From contig NZ_JACODZ010000004.1 of the NCBI RefSeq assembly GCF_014280965.1, positions 124,001 to 188,000 of the forward strand: DNA of 64,000 bases. The letters run 5' to 3'. The DNA is from Echinicola salinicaeni. GTDB lineage: Bacteria; Bacteroidota; Bacteroidia; Cytophagales; Cyclobacteriaceae. The position numbers and the translations under genes were made by a program. A model generated the notes under the pieces. The model was not told the DNA's origin. It did no database searches and saw only the letters and a list, made by a program, of their open reading frames with translations. Shown piece by piece: positions 26,074-35,135 of the stretch (its first letter is position 1; every line of letters begins with the position of its first letter).

Positions 26074-26310
26074 TTATTTTACGTTAGCTTCCAGGTAGCT
26101 TACAGCCTGACCTACTGTACCGATTTGCTCAGCTTGGTCGTCTGGAATAGAAATGTTGAATTCTTTTTCGAATTCCATGATAAGTTCTACCGTATCAAGA
26201 GAGTCAGCGCCAAGATCGTTAGTGAAGCTAGCTTCAGGAGTTACTTCAGATTCTTCTACGCCTAACTTATCCACGATAATGGCTTTTACTTTTTGTGCAA
26301 TTTCAGACAT
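26074..26310 (-). CDS. acpP: Acyl carrier protein
   Basis: 78 residues, strongly acidic. The phosphopantetheine serine is S37 in [12 protein letters not shown], the canonical ACP motif. It carries growing acyl chains for FabF and the rest of the fatty-acid cycle. A promoter-like pair lies upstream on the minus strand, TTTG in the T run and TTTCTTTG (one mismatch to TAnnTTTG) just before TCGC-type leader sequence. It is the first gene of the acpP-fabF-rnc operon and is divergent from the IPExxxVDY gene. Confidence 0.97.
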   Translation of the reverse strand: MSEIAQKVKAIIVDKLGVEESEVTPEASFTNDLGADSLDTVELIMEFEKEFNISIPDDQAEQIGTVGQAVSYLEANVK

Positions 26311-26410
26311 TTTGTGATTAGTTTAGTTAAAACACTCCGCAAAGAAATATATTTAAAACATTAATGTCAAAAAAAACTGATAACTAAATTTAAGATATTC
26401 CGTGGAAACA

Positions 26411-26439
26411 TTGAAGTTGAGAGAATATTTTTAATTTTG
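26411..26439 (+). promoter_or_regulatory. Promoter of the IPExxxVDY-pyk operon
   Basis: TTG at 26411-26413 and TAATTTTG at 26432-26439 are separated by 18 bases, a good Bacteroidota -33/-7 pair. The start would be near 26443, 18 bases before the ATG. Confidence 0.65.
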
Positions 26440-26460
26440 TTCTTTTAAAATTCTTCCTTC

Positions 26461-26889
26461 ATGAGGAAAACAAAACTCCAAGTAGAACATGATTTTGATT
26501 TTGAACTTTTAGGGCTGGTAGCACCTCTAAAAGACTATAAGATGGCATGGGCCATCAATAGTTCTTTGGATATTAAGTTGATAAAATCAAAAGATTACCA
26601 ATTGGAGTTCATCAATCAACCCAATTTGGTGATCTCTCAATTTATTTTGGAAAAAGAACATGGTTTTATTCAGTTATTAAAGAACCGTTCTTTTTCAGAT
26701 TCGGGACAAACGCTGTATCTTGTGCCCGAATTGAAAATTATGGATTACTTCCTGCTCCTACAGGATTTTACCCATGAGACTAATTTAAATTGGTGTATAG
26801 AAAAATTGTCAGTCAGCAAGTTTATTCAAAATGTGGTTAAACTTGATGTCTCGAAAATAAAATCAAAGGAGAACCTATTAACCTATTAA
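26461..26889 (+). CDS. IPExxxVDY family protein
   Basis: 142 residues, cytoplasmic. It belongs to the Bacteroidota family named for the motif I-P-E-x-x-x-V-D-Y, present here as LVPELKIMDYFL near residues 93-104. The N-terminal half (FDFELLGLVAPLKDYKMAWAI) also fits the family. No function is established. It lies between acpP and pyk, the usual position, and 19 bases before pyk, so the two are co-transcribed from the promoter at 26411-26439. Confidence 0.85.
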   Translation: MRKTKLQVEHDFDFELLGLVAPLKDYKMAWAINSSLDIKLIKSKDYQLEFINQPNLVISQFILEKEHGFIQLLKNRSFSDSGQTLYLVPELKIMDYFLLLQDFTHETNLNWCIEKLSVSKFIQNVVKLDVSKIKSKENLLTY

Positions 26890-26908
26890 ATAACAATTAT
26901 AAGAAGAA

Positions 26909-28345
26909 ATGAAGGTACCCAACGTGAATAAGAAAACAAAGATCCTGGCTACTGTTGGCCCAGCTTCCAACAACGAACAAACCCTAAAAGAATTAGTAAA
27001 TGCTGGCGTTAATGTTTTCAGACTGAACTTCTCTCATGGTAATCATGAAGGCCATGCAGAGGTAATTAATCTTATTAGAAAGATTAATAAAGAAAATAAT
27101 CTTAATATCGGTATCCTGCAGGATTTGCAAGGCCCAAAAATTAGGGTGGGTGAAGTTGAAAATAATGGTGTTGAGATTAAGGAAGGTGGTAAAATCACCA
27201 TTACAAGTGAGCCAGTAGTAGGTACTTCTTCATTAGTGAGTACGGTTTATCAAAATCTACCTCAAGATGTTAATCCCGGTGATAGAATTTTGATCGATGA
27301 TGGTAATTTGGAATTATTGGTCAATAAGACTGAAGGGATTAATGTAGACTGTACTGTAGTTCATGGCGGTATCCTTAAGTCAAGAAAAGGAATTAATTTG
27401 CCGAATACCAAAGTAAGTGCTCCATCTTTAACAGAAAAGGATAAAGAAGATTTGGTTTTTGGACTTGAAAAAGAAGTTGACTGGATCGCGCTTTCCTTTG
27501 TTAGATCTGCTGAAGATATTGCAGATTTGAAGAAAAGAATTGATGAAGCTGGAAAATCTTGTAAGATAGTAGCAAAGATCGAAAAGCCTGAGGCCTTAGA
27601 TAATATAGATGAAATCATCGAATTGACAGATGGGTTAATGGTCGCCCGTGGTGATCTTGGTGTTGAGGTGCCAATGGAAATGGTGCCTTTATGGCAAAAA
27701 CGTTTGGTGGAGAAATGTAAATTGGCTTGTAAGCCAGTGATCATTGCTACTCAAATGTTGGAAAGTATGATCCAGAACCCTCGCCCAACAAGAGCTGAAA
27801 CAAACGATGTGGCGAATGCTGTTCTTGACGGTGCCGATGCAGTAATGCTTTCCGCTGAAACTGCCTCTGGTGCATATCCAGTTCATGCTGTAAAAGCGAT
27901 GACCAGCGTGATCAAACATGTTGAAGATAATTCTGATGTTTATCACAACCTTTATAAAATACCTGAAAACGATGAAACTTTCTTGAGCAATAACTTGATC
28001 CTAATGGCTTCAAGATTGTCAAGAAACGTCAAGGCTAAAGCCATAGTGGGTATTACAGCTTCTGGATTTACTGCCTTTAGAATTGCTTCCCATAGACCTT
28101 TTGCTGAGAATATTGTCTTTACCATGAATAAGACCTTGATCACTCAGCTGAGTTTGGTTTGGGGTGTGAACGCTTATTATTTTAGTGATGATCAAACCTC
28201 TACTGATGGAACTTTCAAAGAGATTCAGGACAGGTTGAAAGCTGATGGCCATGTGGTTGAGGGTGACTTGATTGTGAATACTGCAAGTATGCCTCTAAAA
28301 GATAAAGGAAGAACTAATATGCTTAAGGTCCACGTAGTGGAATAG
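26909..28345 (+). CDS. pyk: Pyruvate kinase
   Basis: 478 residues. It converts phosphoenolpyruvate and ADP to pyruvate and ATP. The start KTKILATVGPASN, FRLNFSHG, the active-site block KIEKPEALDNIDEI, the metal/substrate loop ARGDLGVEVP and TQMLESM with RPTRAE are all present. The C-terminal allosteric domain is of normal length. It follows the IPExxxVDY gene and ends at a bidirectional terminator. Confidence 0.97.
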   Translation: MKVPNVNKKTKILATVGPASNNEQTLKELVNAGVNVFRLNFSHGNHEGHAEVINLIRKINKENNLNIGILQDLQGPKIRVGEVENNGVEIKEGGKITITSEPVVGTSSLVSTVYQNLPQDVNPGDRILIDDGNLELLVNKTEGINVDCTVVHGGILKSRKGINLPNTKVSAPSLTEKDKEDLVFGLEKEVDWIALSFVRSAEDIADLKKRIDEAGKSCKIVAKIEKPEALDNIDEIIELTDGLMVARGDLGVEVPMEMVPLWQKRLVEKCKLACKPVIIATQMLESMIQNPRPTRAETNDVANAVLDGADAVMLSAETASGAYPVHAVKAMTSVIKHVEDNSDVYHNLYKIPENDETFLSNNLILMASRLSRNVKAKAIVGITASGFTAFRIASHRPFAENIVFTMNKTLITQLSLVWGVNAYYFSDDQTSTDGTFKEIQDRLKADGHVVEGDLIVNTASMPLKDKGRTNMLKVHVVE

Positions 28346-28361
28346 GTAATAAATTACTAGA

Positions 28362-28397
28362 AAAAAAAGGGATCCTTCATGATGGATCCCTTTTTTT
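28362..28397. terminator. Bidirectional terminator between pyk and rqcH
   Basis: A perfect 14-bp stem (A-run plus GGGATCC at 28362-28375, GGATCCC plus T-run at 28384-28397) with an 8-base loop. It serves both converging genes and overlaps the first two bases of the rqcH stop codon. Confidence 0.88.
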
Positions 28398-29952
28398 ATG
28401 GCCCTTTTGGACTGACCATAATTACTTTTTCCTTGTCTACCATTACGGCTCCTGCAGGACTTCCTTTTACTTTTCTTACGTATTTGCATGGTGTATAAAT
28501 CACGGGAGCAAGGGATTCATTTTTGTTTTTGGAATAAAATGCGGCCAGTTCTGCAGCCCTTTCAATAGTCGATTTAGGAATGGTTTGACCTGACTTAAAT
28601 TTGATGATAACATGTGAGCCAGAAACGTCTTTGGCATGTAGCCATAAATCGTCTTTCCAACTGTAGTATCTGAGCATTTGATCATTGGCTTTGGCAGATT
28701 TGCCTATTAATACTTCGAAGCCCTCCAGTTCTAAGCGTTTGAAGGGGAGGTTAACACTTTGTTCTTGGGATTTTTGATTGATTTGATTGCTCTTTGCAAA
28801 GTCCCTGAGGGATTTGAAATCTTGGATTTCATTTAACTCGTTAAGTAGTTCCTCTAATTCCAAAAAGAGTAATTCTTTTTCTGAGAGATTACTATGGAGT
28901 TGCTCGAGCTCAATTTTTCTGTTTTTTGATTTTCTGTAAAGATTTTCAGCTTGTTTCTGAGGGCTACTTCCCTTTTTTATTTTAACCGTTATGTTTTTGT
29001 TTTGATAAAAGTCAAATAGCTCTACTTCAGTTGTCCCTAAGGGGATTTGATGAAGGTTGGCCATTATTATATCCGCGAGTTGGCTAGGAGAGGCACTCCC
29101 TTCTAAGTCTTGAAGTTTTGTGCGTGTTTTTTTTATATAAGAGGCTGTTTTCTTTTTTTGATCCTCTAAGGTTTTGGAGATTTGTTTTTTTTCTCTGTCA
29201 AATGCCTGGAAAACCACTGCATGTCGAAAATATTCATTAGCGGCTTCTATTGGGTCTATTGAGGAAAATATGCTATTATTTTCTGGCAATAAGCTGAGAG
29301 CGTATTGGGTGTTTTCTTTTGTGATGCTGAAAAGGGGAGTTTCCAGCATATCCATGACTTCTTGCATTAGTTTCCATTTTTCCTCAATGCCCGCAGTAAT
29401 GTATCCTTTTGATTTTAACCATGCCCGGGGTATCTTCCCCAATGTTGGAAGAAAAGCGGCTGCTTTGCCCTCTAAAAGAATAAAATGTTCATGACTAAGG
29501 TCAAGTGGATTTTCCAAATCTTTGATGAGCAAGGCCTGGTCTTCTTTTAATTCATTTCTGAATACGCTGCTTGGGGGTAGCGTTGGGTCTTTATAAAGTA
29601 TGATATTACTTCTATTCCCGTGCAGCTTGAATAGTAATGCTTTGCCTGATTCGAAATTAATTAACATTGCCCTTTCATAAGCTAAGGGATGAACCTTTGT
29701 TACTTTTTCTCCAATGATGTCGGGGAAAAGGTCGACACTGTTTTTTTTGCTTCTTTTATAGTCTTCTGGAAAACTAAGACATGTTACACTAGGGGATAGG
29801 TTAGCTCTTATATATAGTGAGTAGTCCTCTGCAGCAAAGCCCAAGACCATTTCGTCCTTGTTTTGCGAGAAACACTCCATTAAGGTTAAGTCCCGAAGCT
29901 TTTTATCAAGAGCAGGGCAAAGAAATTTTAAGAAATGGTAATTGAGATGCAT
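28396..29952 (-). CDS. rqcH: NFACT family ribosome-quality-control protein (RqcH-like)
   Basis: 518 residues with the NFACT layout: NFACT-N (1-170), helix-hairpin-helix and coiled-coil region (about 240-390) and the C-terminal NFACT-R domain (KRLELEGFEVLIGKSAKANDQM, DLWLHAKDVSGSHVII). In bacteria RqcH binds stalled large subunits and adds alanine tails to mark proteins for decay. The N-terminal domain seems somewhat short. The start overlaps the preceding gene's stop by one base (TAATG). It is the last gene of a five-gene run that begins with two response regulators. Confidence 0.88.
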   Translation of the reverse strand: MHLNYHFLKFLCPALDKKLRDLTLMECFSQNKDEMVLGFAAEDYSLYIRANLSPSVTCLSFPEDYKRSKKNSVDLFPDIIGEKVTKVHPLAYERAMLINFESGKALLFKLHGNRSNIILYKDPTLPPSSVFRNELKEDQALLIKDLENPLDLSHEHFILLEGKAAAFLPTLGKIPRAWLKSKGYITAGIEEKWKLMQEVMDMLETPLFSITKENTQYALSLLPENNSIFSSIDPIEAANEYFRHAVVFQAFDREKKQISKTLEDQKKKTASYIKKTRTKLQDLEGSASPSQLADIIMANLHQIPLGTTEVELFDFYQNKNITVKIKKGSSPQKQAENLYRKSKNRKIELEQLHSNLSEKELLFLELEELLNELNEIQDFKSLRDFAKSNQINQKSQEQSVNLPFKRLELEGFEVLIGKSAKANDQMLRYYSWKDDLWLHAKDVSGSHVIIKFKSGQTIPKSTIERAAELAAFYSKNKNESLAPVIYTPCKYVRKVKGSPAGAVMVDKEKVIMVSPKGP

Positions 29953-30716
29953 TAGTCAAGGGATATCTTCAAGCCATCATGAGCTAGGAAAACATTGTCA
30001 GGAAGCTGTTGTTGGATTTCCTGATGGCAGCCTAGTTTGTGGCTGATATGTGTCAAATAGGCTTTTTCTGGTTTTATCTCTTCGATTATTTCCAAGGCCT
30101 CATCCAAGGTAAGGTGTGAAATATGTTCGGAAATCTGGAGCGCATTTAAAACAAGGGTCTTGCTTCCCCTTATTTTGTTCATTTCTTTTTCAGAGATGTA
30201 TTTTGCATCTGTAATATAGGTGAAGTCTTTTATCCTATAGCCAAATACGGGTAATTTATAATGTAAAACCTCTATGGGGGTGAAGGTGATCTCATGTACA
30301 TCAAAAGCTTTGTTTTGGATTTCATGAGTGATTACTTGTGGTACTCCGGGGTATTTTTTTGACGAAAATACATAAGAGAATTCTCTCTTTATTTGTTCTA
30401 AGACTGGTCTAGTACCATAAATAGGCATGTCCTTTTTTTGCATGAAATTAAAAGGACGGATATCATCTAGTCCTGCAGTATGGTCTTTATGCTCGTGTGT
30501 ATAAATAACCGCATCAAGTTGAGAGATGCCTTCTCTTAGCATTTGAGACCGGAAGTCTGGTCCAGTATCAATCACAATGCTTTTTCGGTCAATTTCAATA
30601 TGGATTGAACTTCTTAACCGCTTGTTCCTGAAATCAAGGGAAGTGCATACGTCACATTGGCAGCCAATTACAGGGACTCCTTGAGAAGTGCCTGTTCCTA
30701 AAAAAGTGATATTCAA
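29952..30716 (-). CDS. Metallo-beta-lactamase fold hydrolase (PhnP-like)
   Basis: 254 residues. It starts with MNITFLGTGTSQGVPVIGC and has the metal-binding motif THEHKDHTAGLDDIRPF near residues 72-90, with a C-x-C (GCQCDVC) in the N-terminal loop. This pattern belongs to the PhnP/cyclic-phosphate phosphodiesterase branch, but the substrate is unknown here. The start is a TTG whose last two bases begin the TGA stop of the upstream gene (TTGA overlap). Cytoplasmic; co-transcribed with rqcH. Confidence 0.85.
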   Translation of the reverse strand: MNITFLGTGTSQGVPVIGCQCDVCTSLDFRNKRLRSSIHIEIDRKSIVIDTGPDFRSQMLREGISQLDAVIYTHEHKDHTAGLDDIRPFNFMQKKDMPIYGTRPVLEQIKREFSYVFSSKKYPGVPQVITHEIQNKAFDVHEITFTPIEVLHYKLPVFGYRIKDFTYITDAKYISEKEMNKIRGSKTLVLNALQISEHISHLTLDEALEIIEEIKPEKAYLTHISHKLGCHQEIQQQLPDNVFLAHDGLKISLD

Positions 30717-30991
30717 AGCTTAAGTTCTGTTTGTTGGAGTTCTATATAGAAGTCTTGGTTCTTTTTGTTTTTAAACTCCTTTGGGTTAAAATTTAATTCT
30801 TTAAGAATGTCTATCAAGGTGTTTACCTTTCCTTCTAGGGTGTAATACTTGTTGATAATCACCACCTTGGTGTCCTTTAGTATACAGTAACCTGATTTGA
30901 AATTTCCCTTTTCGTATCTTAACATATAGTCGGATTCTGCGAAAAGGCTCTCAATTTTATCTAAGTTGTTTTTCGTATACTTAATCGCCAT
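30713..30991 (-). CDS. Small conserved-type protein of unknown function
   Basis: 92 residues, basic, with no signal peptide and no membrane segment. The sequence (IESLFAESDYMLRYEKGNFKS... VVIINKYYTLEGKVNTLIDIL) suggests a small alpha/beta protein. I do not recognise a named domain. It overlaps the metallo-hydrolase start by four bases and lies 12 bases after the single-domain response regulator, which argues that it is a real and co-translated gene. Confidence 0.7.
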   Translation of the reverse strand: MAIKYTKNNLDKIESLFAESDYMLRYEKGNFKSGYCILKDTKVVIINKYYTLEGKVNTLIDILKELNFNPKEFKNKKNQDFYIELQQTELKL

Positions 30992-31003
30992 TGTTGGTCA
31001 ATA

Positions 31004-31393
31004 TTATAAGGTTGATTTATTAAGCTGTTTTTTAACCGTGGCAAGGAGTAGATCATAATCAAGCGGCTTTTGAAGGTAATCGTTCAATCCTGCTTGCTTG
31101 AAATCATCCAAGGTGTAGTTTTTATAATTACCCGTTATAGCAATAATGGGAATTTGGGATTTTTTTGGGTCTGGCAATTCCCTGATAGATTTAGTGCATT
31201 CTATACCATCCATGATAGGCATATTGATATCCATGAGGATCAAGTCAAAATCTGTTTTTTCCAATTCGCTCAATACCTGTTTGCCATTTTTGACTGCTTT
31301 GATCTCATAATTTTCAAACATCAAAACATTTTTGGTGAGATTGATGATAACGGAACTATCTTCTGCTACCAATATTTTTTTACTGTCGCTCAT
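31004..31393 (-). CDS. Single-domain response regulator
   Basis: 129 residues, a receiver domain only. The acidic pocket is E11-D12, the phosphoacceptor D55 (LILMDINMP), the switch Thr in AITG and the conserved Lys K109 (LQKP). There is no output domain, so it must act through protein contacts or pass phosphate on. It begins two bases after the stop of the receiver-Hpt gene. The two could form a relay (receiver, Hpt, receiver), but no histidine kinase is encoded nearby. Confidence 0.9.
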   Translation of the reverse strand: MSDSKKILVAEDSSVIINLTKNVLMFENYEIKAVKNGKQVLSELEKTDFDLILMDINMPIMDGIECTKSIRELPDPKKSQIPIIAITGNYKNYTLDDFKQAGLNDYLQKPLDYDLLLATVKKQLNKSTL

Positions 31394-31395
31394 TC

Positions 31396-32145
31396 TTATC
31401 CCTTATTATTTTGTTGGCGTAGGTGGTTCTTAAAGTTTATAAAATGCTTTTGCAATGTTAAATAATCTTCTTTGATATCTTCAAACTTTGCATTTTTAAT
31501 TTTTTGTTCAAACTTTCCTGTTTCAATAAATAATTTTTTAGCACCAAGGGTCCCCGAATTCCCTTTTAATATATGAAGTTTTTCACCAATGTCAGCAAAA
31601 CTCTTTTGTTTCACCAGTTTTTCGATTTCATCAATTATTCCCTGTGCCTCTTCTATGAAATCATCATAAACCATTTTAATGTTTTCATCTGAATTATATT
31701 TTTTGAGTTGGCTAAATACCTTGGAGTCTAGGATTTCGTGGATTTCAATAGTTGCCTCAATTGCATTTTTAGGCTTCTCGGAGCTGTTTAATTGATAATA
31801 AATACTTTCTAGAAGGTGTTTGGGCTTTACAGGTTTAGCAATAAATTCATCAAAGCCTGCCGAAAGAAAGTATTCCCTGTCATTTTGATTGGAAAATGCA
31901 GAAATAGCAATTATTGGAGCAATGGTTAAGTTTTCTTCCTTTATTATTTTAAGAGCTGTAATCCCGTCCATTATAGGCATTTGGATGTCCATTAGGATCA
32001 GGTCGTAATATTGTTCTTTTATCTTGCCAATTGCTTCTTGGCCATTTTCGGCAGTTTCAAACAGATAATCATGGGCGATAATATTCTCAAAAACCTTGCG
32101 GTTGAGATTATTGTCATCCACTATTAGCACCTTTTTATTTTCCAT
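31396..32145 (-). CDS. Response regulator with C-terminal Hpt domain
   Basis: 249 residues. The receiver domain (1-122) has D10-D11, phosphoacceptor D53 (LILMDIQMP) and K104 (IAKP). The Hpt domain (about 145-245) has H191 in LHILKGNSGTLGA, the phosphotransfer signature. It can take a phosphate from a remote hybrid kinase and hand it over, possibly to the single-domain receiver two bases downstream. First gene of the run that ends with rqcH. It is divergent from miaA, with a 54-base intergenic space. Confidence 0.92.
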   Translation of the reverse strand: MENKKVLIVDDNNLNRKVFENIIAHDYLFETAENGQEAIGKIKEQYYDLILMDIQMPIMDGITALKIIKEENLTIAPIIAISAFSNQNDREYFLSAGFDEFIAKPVKPKHLLESIYYQLNSSEKPKNAIEATIEIHEILDSKVFSQLKKYNSDENIKMVYDDFIEEAQGIIDEIEKLVKQKSFADIGEKLHILKGNSGTLGAKKLFIETGKFEQKIKNAKFEDIKEDYLTLQKHFINFKNHLRQQNNKG

Positions 32146-32199
32146 GACCTATTAATTATTAATTTTGGACCAATTAATTCATAGAATGAATATCTTTTG

Positions 32200-33114
32200 A
32201 TGGCTTTGGAAAATGATAAATATCTACTAGTTATTGTTGGTCCTACAGCGGTAGGAAAAACAAATTTATGTATAAATTTAGCTAAAAAAATTGATACAGA
32301 AATTGTTTCTTCTGATAGTAGACAATTTTACAGGGAGATGGAGTTGGGGACTGCTAAACCTAGTGAGGATGAGCTTAGAGAGGTGAAACATCATTTTGTA
32401 AATAATCTGTCTATTTTTGATGACTATGATGTAAGGAAGTTTGAAAAGGAGGCTTTAGAACTCATGGAAAACTTGTTTAAATCTCATGATATATTAATTA
32501 TGACGGGAGGTTCGGGACTGTTTGTTAATGCTATTTGTGAAGGTTTTGACGATATACCGGACATAGATCCTTCAATCAGGGCATCACTTAATGATTTATA
32601 TCAAAAGGAAGGTATTGTCGCTATTCAGGAAAAACTTAAGGAACTTGATCCTGAATATTATGCTGCTGTGGATTTAAAAAATCCCCAAAGATTGATTAGG
32701 GGATGTGAAGTGAGCCTAGGCACAGGCAAACCATTTAGCAGTTATCGCCTCAAAAAGAAAGTTAATAGACCTTTTAAAATAATAAAAGTTGGATTGGAAA
32801 GAGAGCGGGAGGAGCTTTATGATCGAATAAATTATAGGATGGATTTGATGATTGAGGCTGGATTGTTTGAGGAAGCTGAAAAATTATTCCCATACAGAGA
32901 ATTGAATGCCTTACAAACCGTAGGCTATTCAGAGATTTTTAATTATTTGGAAGGGGAATATGGCAAGGAAGAGGCTATTCGGTTATTGAAAAGAAATTCC
33001 AGACGCTATGCCAAAAGGCAGCTTACTTGGTTTAGAAGGGATAATGAAATCCGTTGGTTTTCTCCAGAAGATGAAAAGGGTGTTTTTGCCTATATTCAAG
33101 ATCAAATAGCATGA
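32200..33114 (+). CDS. miaA: tRNA dimethylallyltransferase
   Basis: 304 residues. It adds dimethylallyl to A37 of tRNAs reading codons that begin with U. P-loop GPTAVGKTNL, SSDSRQFYREMELGTAKPS, the substrate motif TGGSGLFV and the C-terminal FRRDNEIRWF are present. The ATG at 32200 is used; a TTG just before it lies in a near -7 box (TATCTTTTG at 32191-32199, one base too long) with a TTG at 32165-32167, so the transcript may have almost no leader. Its end overlaps the convergent membrane gene by 13 bases. Confidence 0.95.
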   Translation: MALENDKYLLVIVGPTAVGKTNLCINLAKKIDTEIVSSDSRQFYREMELGTAKPSEDELREVKHHFVNNLSIFDDYDVRKFEKEALELMENLFKSHDILIMTGGSGLFVNAICEGFDDIPDIDPSIRASLNDLYQKEGIVAIQEKLKELDPEYYAAVDLKNPQRLIRGCEVSLGTGKPFSSYRLKKKVNRPFKIIKVGLEREREELYDRINYRMDLMIEAGLFEEAEKLFPYRELNALQTVGYSEIFNYLEGEYGKEEAIRLLKRNSRRYAKRQLTWFRRDNEIRWFSPEDEKGVFAYIQDQIA

Positions 33115-33434
33115 TAACCAAGTGATTTGGCAACAAAGCTATAAGGCTTGGTAATGATCAATTCATTGTATTGGTGTCTAAGTAATTTGGCTTTCCCTAA
33201 AAGGATTTTTACGGACTTGTTTTCTTGTTCATCCAAGCTGTTCGTCTTTTTTATTTCAGCTTCAACTTCTTCAATTTTAAGGTCTTGATCAGTTACCTCA
33301 AGTTTTAATAAGCCTGCCAATTGTAAAAGAGCGGTTTTGTATTGCTCCTTTTTTGCTTTGATGCTTTGGGTGACCACCAATGCAAAGAGAAATACAAAAC
33401 CACCAAATGTTAATAATATTGGAATAAAACCCAT
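33102..33434 (-). CDS. Small membrane-anchored protein, LemA-like tail
   Basis: 110 residues. Residues about 4-24 form a membrane segment, then a charged helical region of about 70 residues, and the end reads YNELIITKPYSFVAKSLGY, which resembles the C-terminal part of LemA-family proteins (YNxxI...P...VAxxxGF). The rest of LemA is missing, so this is a short relative at best. It starts two bases after the pfkA stop, likely in one transcript with it, and overlaps the miaA end on the other strand. Confidence 0.7.
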   Translation of the reverse strand: MGFIPILLTFGGFVFLFALVVTQSIKAKKEQYKTALLQLAGLLKLEVTDQDLKIEEVEAEIKKTNSLDEQENKSVKILLGKAKLLRHQYNELIITKPYSFVAKSLGYHAI

Positions 33435-33436
33435 GT

Positions 33437-34408
33437 TTAGATACTTAGAATTTCAATGAGTTTTAGGGTGTCTCTATTTAAAGGCTTGTTTTTGGTGATG
33501 CAATCTTCGAAGCTGGTATAAACCACTTCGTCATGAATAATACCAGCCATGCAGTTGGCCTGTCCATTTAATAAGCCTTCTACAGCTGCCATCCCACATC
33601 TACTGGCAAGCATTCTGTCTTTTCCTGTTGGGTTTCCTCCTCTTTGGATATGCCCAAGTGTGGTTACTTTAAAGTCCTTGGAGTCGTCGTTAATGGTGTT
33701 TTTAACTTTTTCCATGATTTCAGCGGCATTGCCCTCTTCGTCGCCTTCAGCAACAACAATAACACTGGAAGTTTTGCTTTTTGAACTGGTCAACTTTTGA
33801 ACGACTTCATTTAAAGTGGTTTGGGTCTCAGGTACCATTACCAATTCAGCGCCTCCCCCAAGGCCACATTCTACAGCGATATAGCCACTGTCCCTTCCCA
33901 TTACTTCAATAAAGAAAATACGGTCGTGGGCTGCTGCAGTGTCCCTGATTTTGTCTATTGCTTCAAGTGCGGTATTGATAGCAGTGTCAAATCCGATGGT
34001 GAAATCAGTCCCATAAATATCATTGTCAATAGTACCAGGACAGCCAATAGTTGGAATACCAAATTCCTCGTAAAATACTTTTGCTCCTGTAAAAGTGCCA
34101 TCTCCACCAATGGCAACCAGTCCTTCAATACCATGTTTTTTTAGTTGTTCATAGGCTTTTTGTCTGCCTTCTTTAGTACGGAAATCAACGCTTCTGGCTG
34201 ATTTAAGGATCGTTCCACCTCTTTGAACAATATTACTTACGGCGTGGGATTCCATAAGATTGATTTCTCCTTTGATCATCCCATCATATCCATACATGAT
34301 GCCATAAACTTCAAGTCCGTGATAAATCCCTGTTCTCACGACTGCTCTTATGCAGGCATTCATTCCAGGGGCATCTCCACCTGATGTTAAAACAGCTATT
34401 TTCTTCAT
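33437..34408 (-). CDS. pfkA: ATP-dependent 6-phosphofructokinase
   Basis: 323 residues, the bacterial PfkA length. It phosphorylates fructose 6-phosphate. LTSGGDAPGMNACIRA at the start, GGDGTFTGA near 102, TIDNDIYGTDFTIGFDTA near 127 and the MGRDSGYIA block near 170 are all intact; the GGDGT motif indicates use of ATP rather than pyrophosphate. Together with pyk at 27 kb it covers both committed steps of glycolysis. The downstream membrane gene follows after two bases. Confidence 0.96.
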   Translation of the reverse strand: MKKIAVLTSGGDAPGMNACIRAVVRTGIYHGLEVYGIMYGYDGMIKGEINLMESHAVSNIVQRGGTILKSARSVDFRTKEGRQKAYEQLKKHGIEGLVAIGGDGTFTGAKVFYEEFGIPTIGCPGTIDNDIYGTDFTIGFDTAINTALEAIDKIRDTAAAHDRIFFIEVMGRDSGYIAVECGLGGGAELVMVPETQTTLNEVVQKLTSSKSKTSSVIVVAEGDEEGNAAEIMEKVKNTINDDSKDFKVTTLGHIQRGGNPTGKDRMLASRCGMAAVEGLLNGQANCMAGIIHDEVVYTSFEDCITKNKPLNRDTLKLIEILSI

Positions 34409-34700
34409 TGGTTTAATTAGGTTTTTTAGTGTGCTAAAATTAAGGATTAATGAATGGATTTTTAATTAATTGGTGAATTCTTTTCTGTTAAAAAGACATG
34501 GTTATTGTGGTTTTAACCTGTTTTATATGACAGGTGATTATTTTAGTGGTTGATGCTTAATGTTTGTTAAAGGCGTTAAATACGAAATTTTGGTGATTTT
34601 TTTTGAATTATCGATTGCCTTGTTATATTTGTTATTACTGAATTATACAAAATAAAATTTCATATAATTGTTTTGATTGTGAATTAAGTTTTGTGTTGTT

Positions 34701-34750
34701 CAGACTACAATATTTGTTTTTCATAAACAATTCAGTACTTACTTAGTCTG
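34701..34750. repeat. Nested inverted repeats
   Basis: The outer arms CAGACTA (34701-34707) and TAGTCTG (34744-34750) enclose an inner hairpin TTGTTT (34714-34719)/AAACAA (34725-34730) with a 5-base loop. As RNA it would form a two-stem structure. No T run follows. The role is unknown. Confidence 0.4.
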
Positions 34751-35111
34751 TGTATAAAAATATTACTTATGAGATAACACCTTTACATTTAATTTGTCTT
34801 TCTTAGAGAAATAGATTGTTTGTTGAATGGGAGACTGAAGCTTCAGGCCGCTTGAGTAAATTGTTTTGAAGCTCTAAATTATTAATAAACCTGATTTATC
34901 CCGATGAGTTGTTGGATGCAATTTATAATTAAGAAAGAGTTGTAAGGTATAGTGATTAAAAAAAGAGTTTAAAGTCTAACCAGCTTTGGCGGATGTTCTA
35001 ATCAACTATACCAAATATTTTATCACCAAGAGAACCGAATTATTTTAGATCAATTTTCTGGACCACACACTAAAAGAGAATAGATCAACTACCTACCACT
35101 TACAGTCATAT

Positions 35112-35135
35112 CTTTTTGTGATCTATTACAAAAAG
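35112..35135. repeat. 24-bp inverted repeat
   Basis: CTTTTTGT (35112-35119) and ACAAAAAG (35128-35135) are perfect 8-base arms around GATCTATT. It lies about 240 bases before the T9SS cargo start. It could be an operator for a dimeric regulator or an RNA hairpin; no T run follows the second arm. Confidence 0.45.

Noticed and set aside
34560-34655. 31-codon Leu-rich frame in the long gene-free region
   Set aside because: In AT-rich DNA such Leu/Phe/Tyr-rich frames are common; there is no promoter or ribosome-site support.
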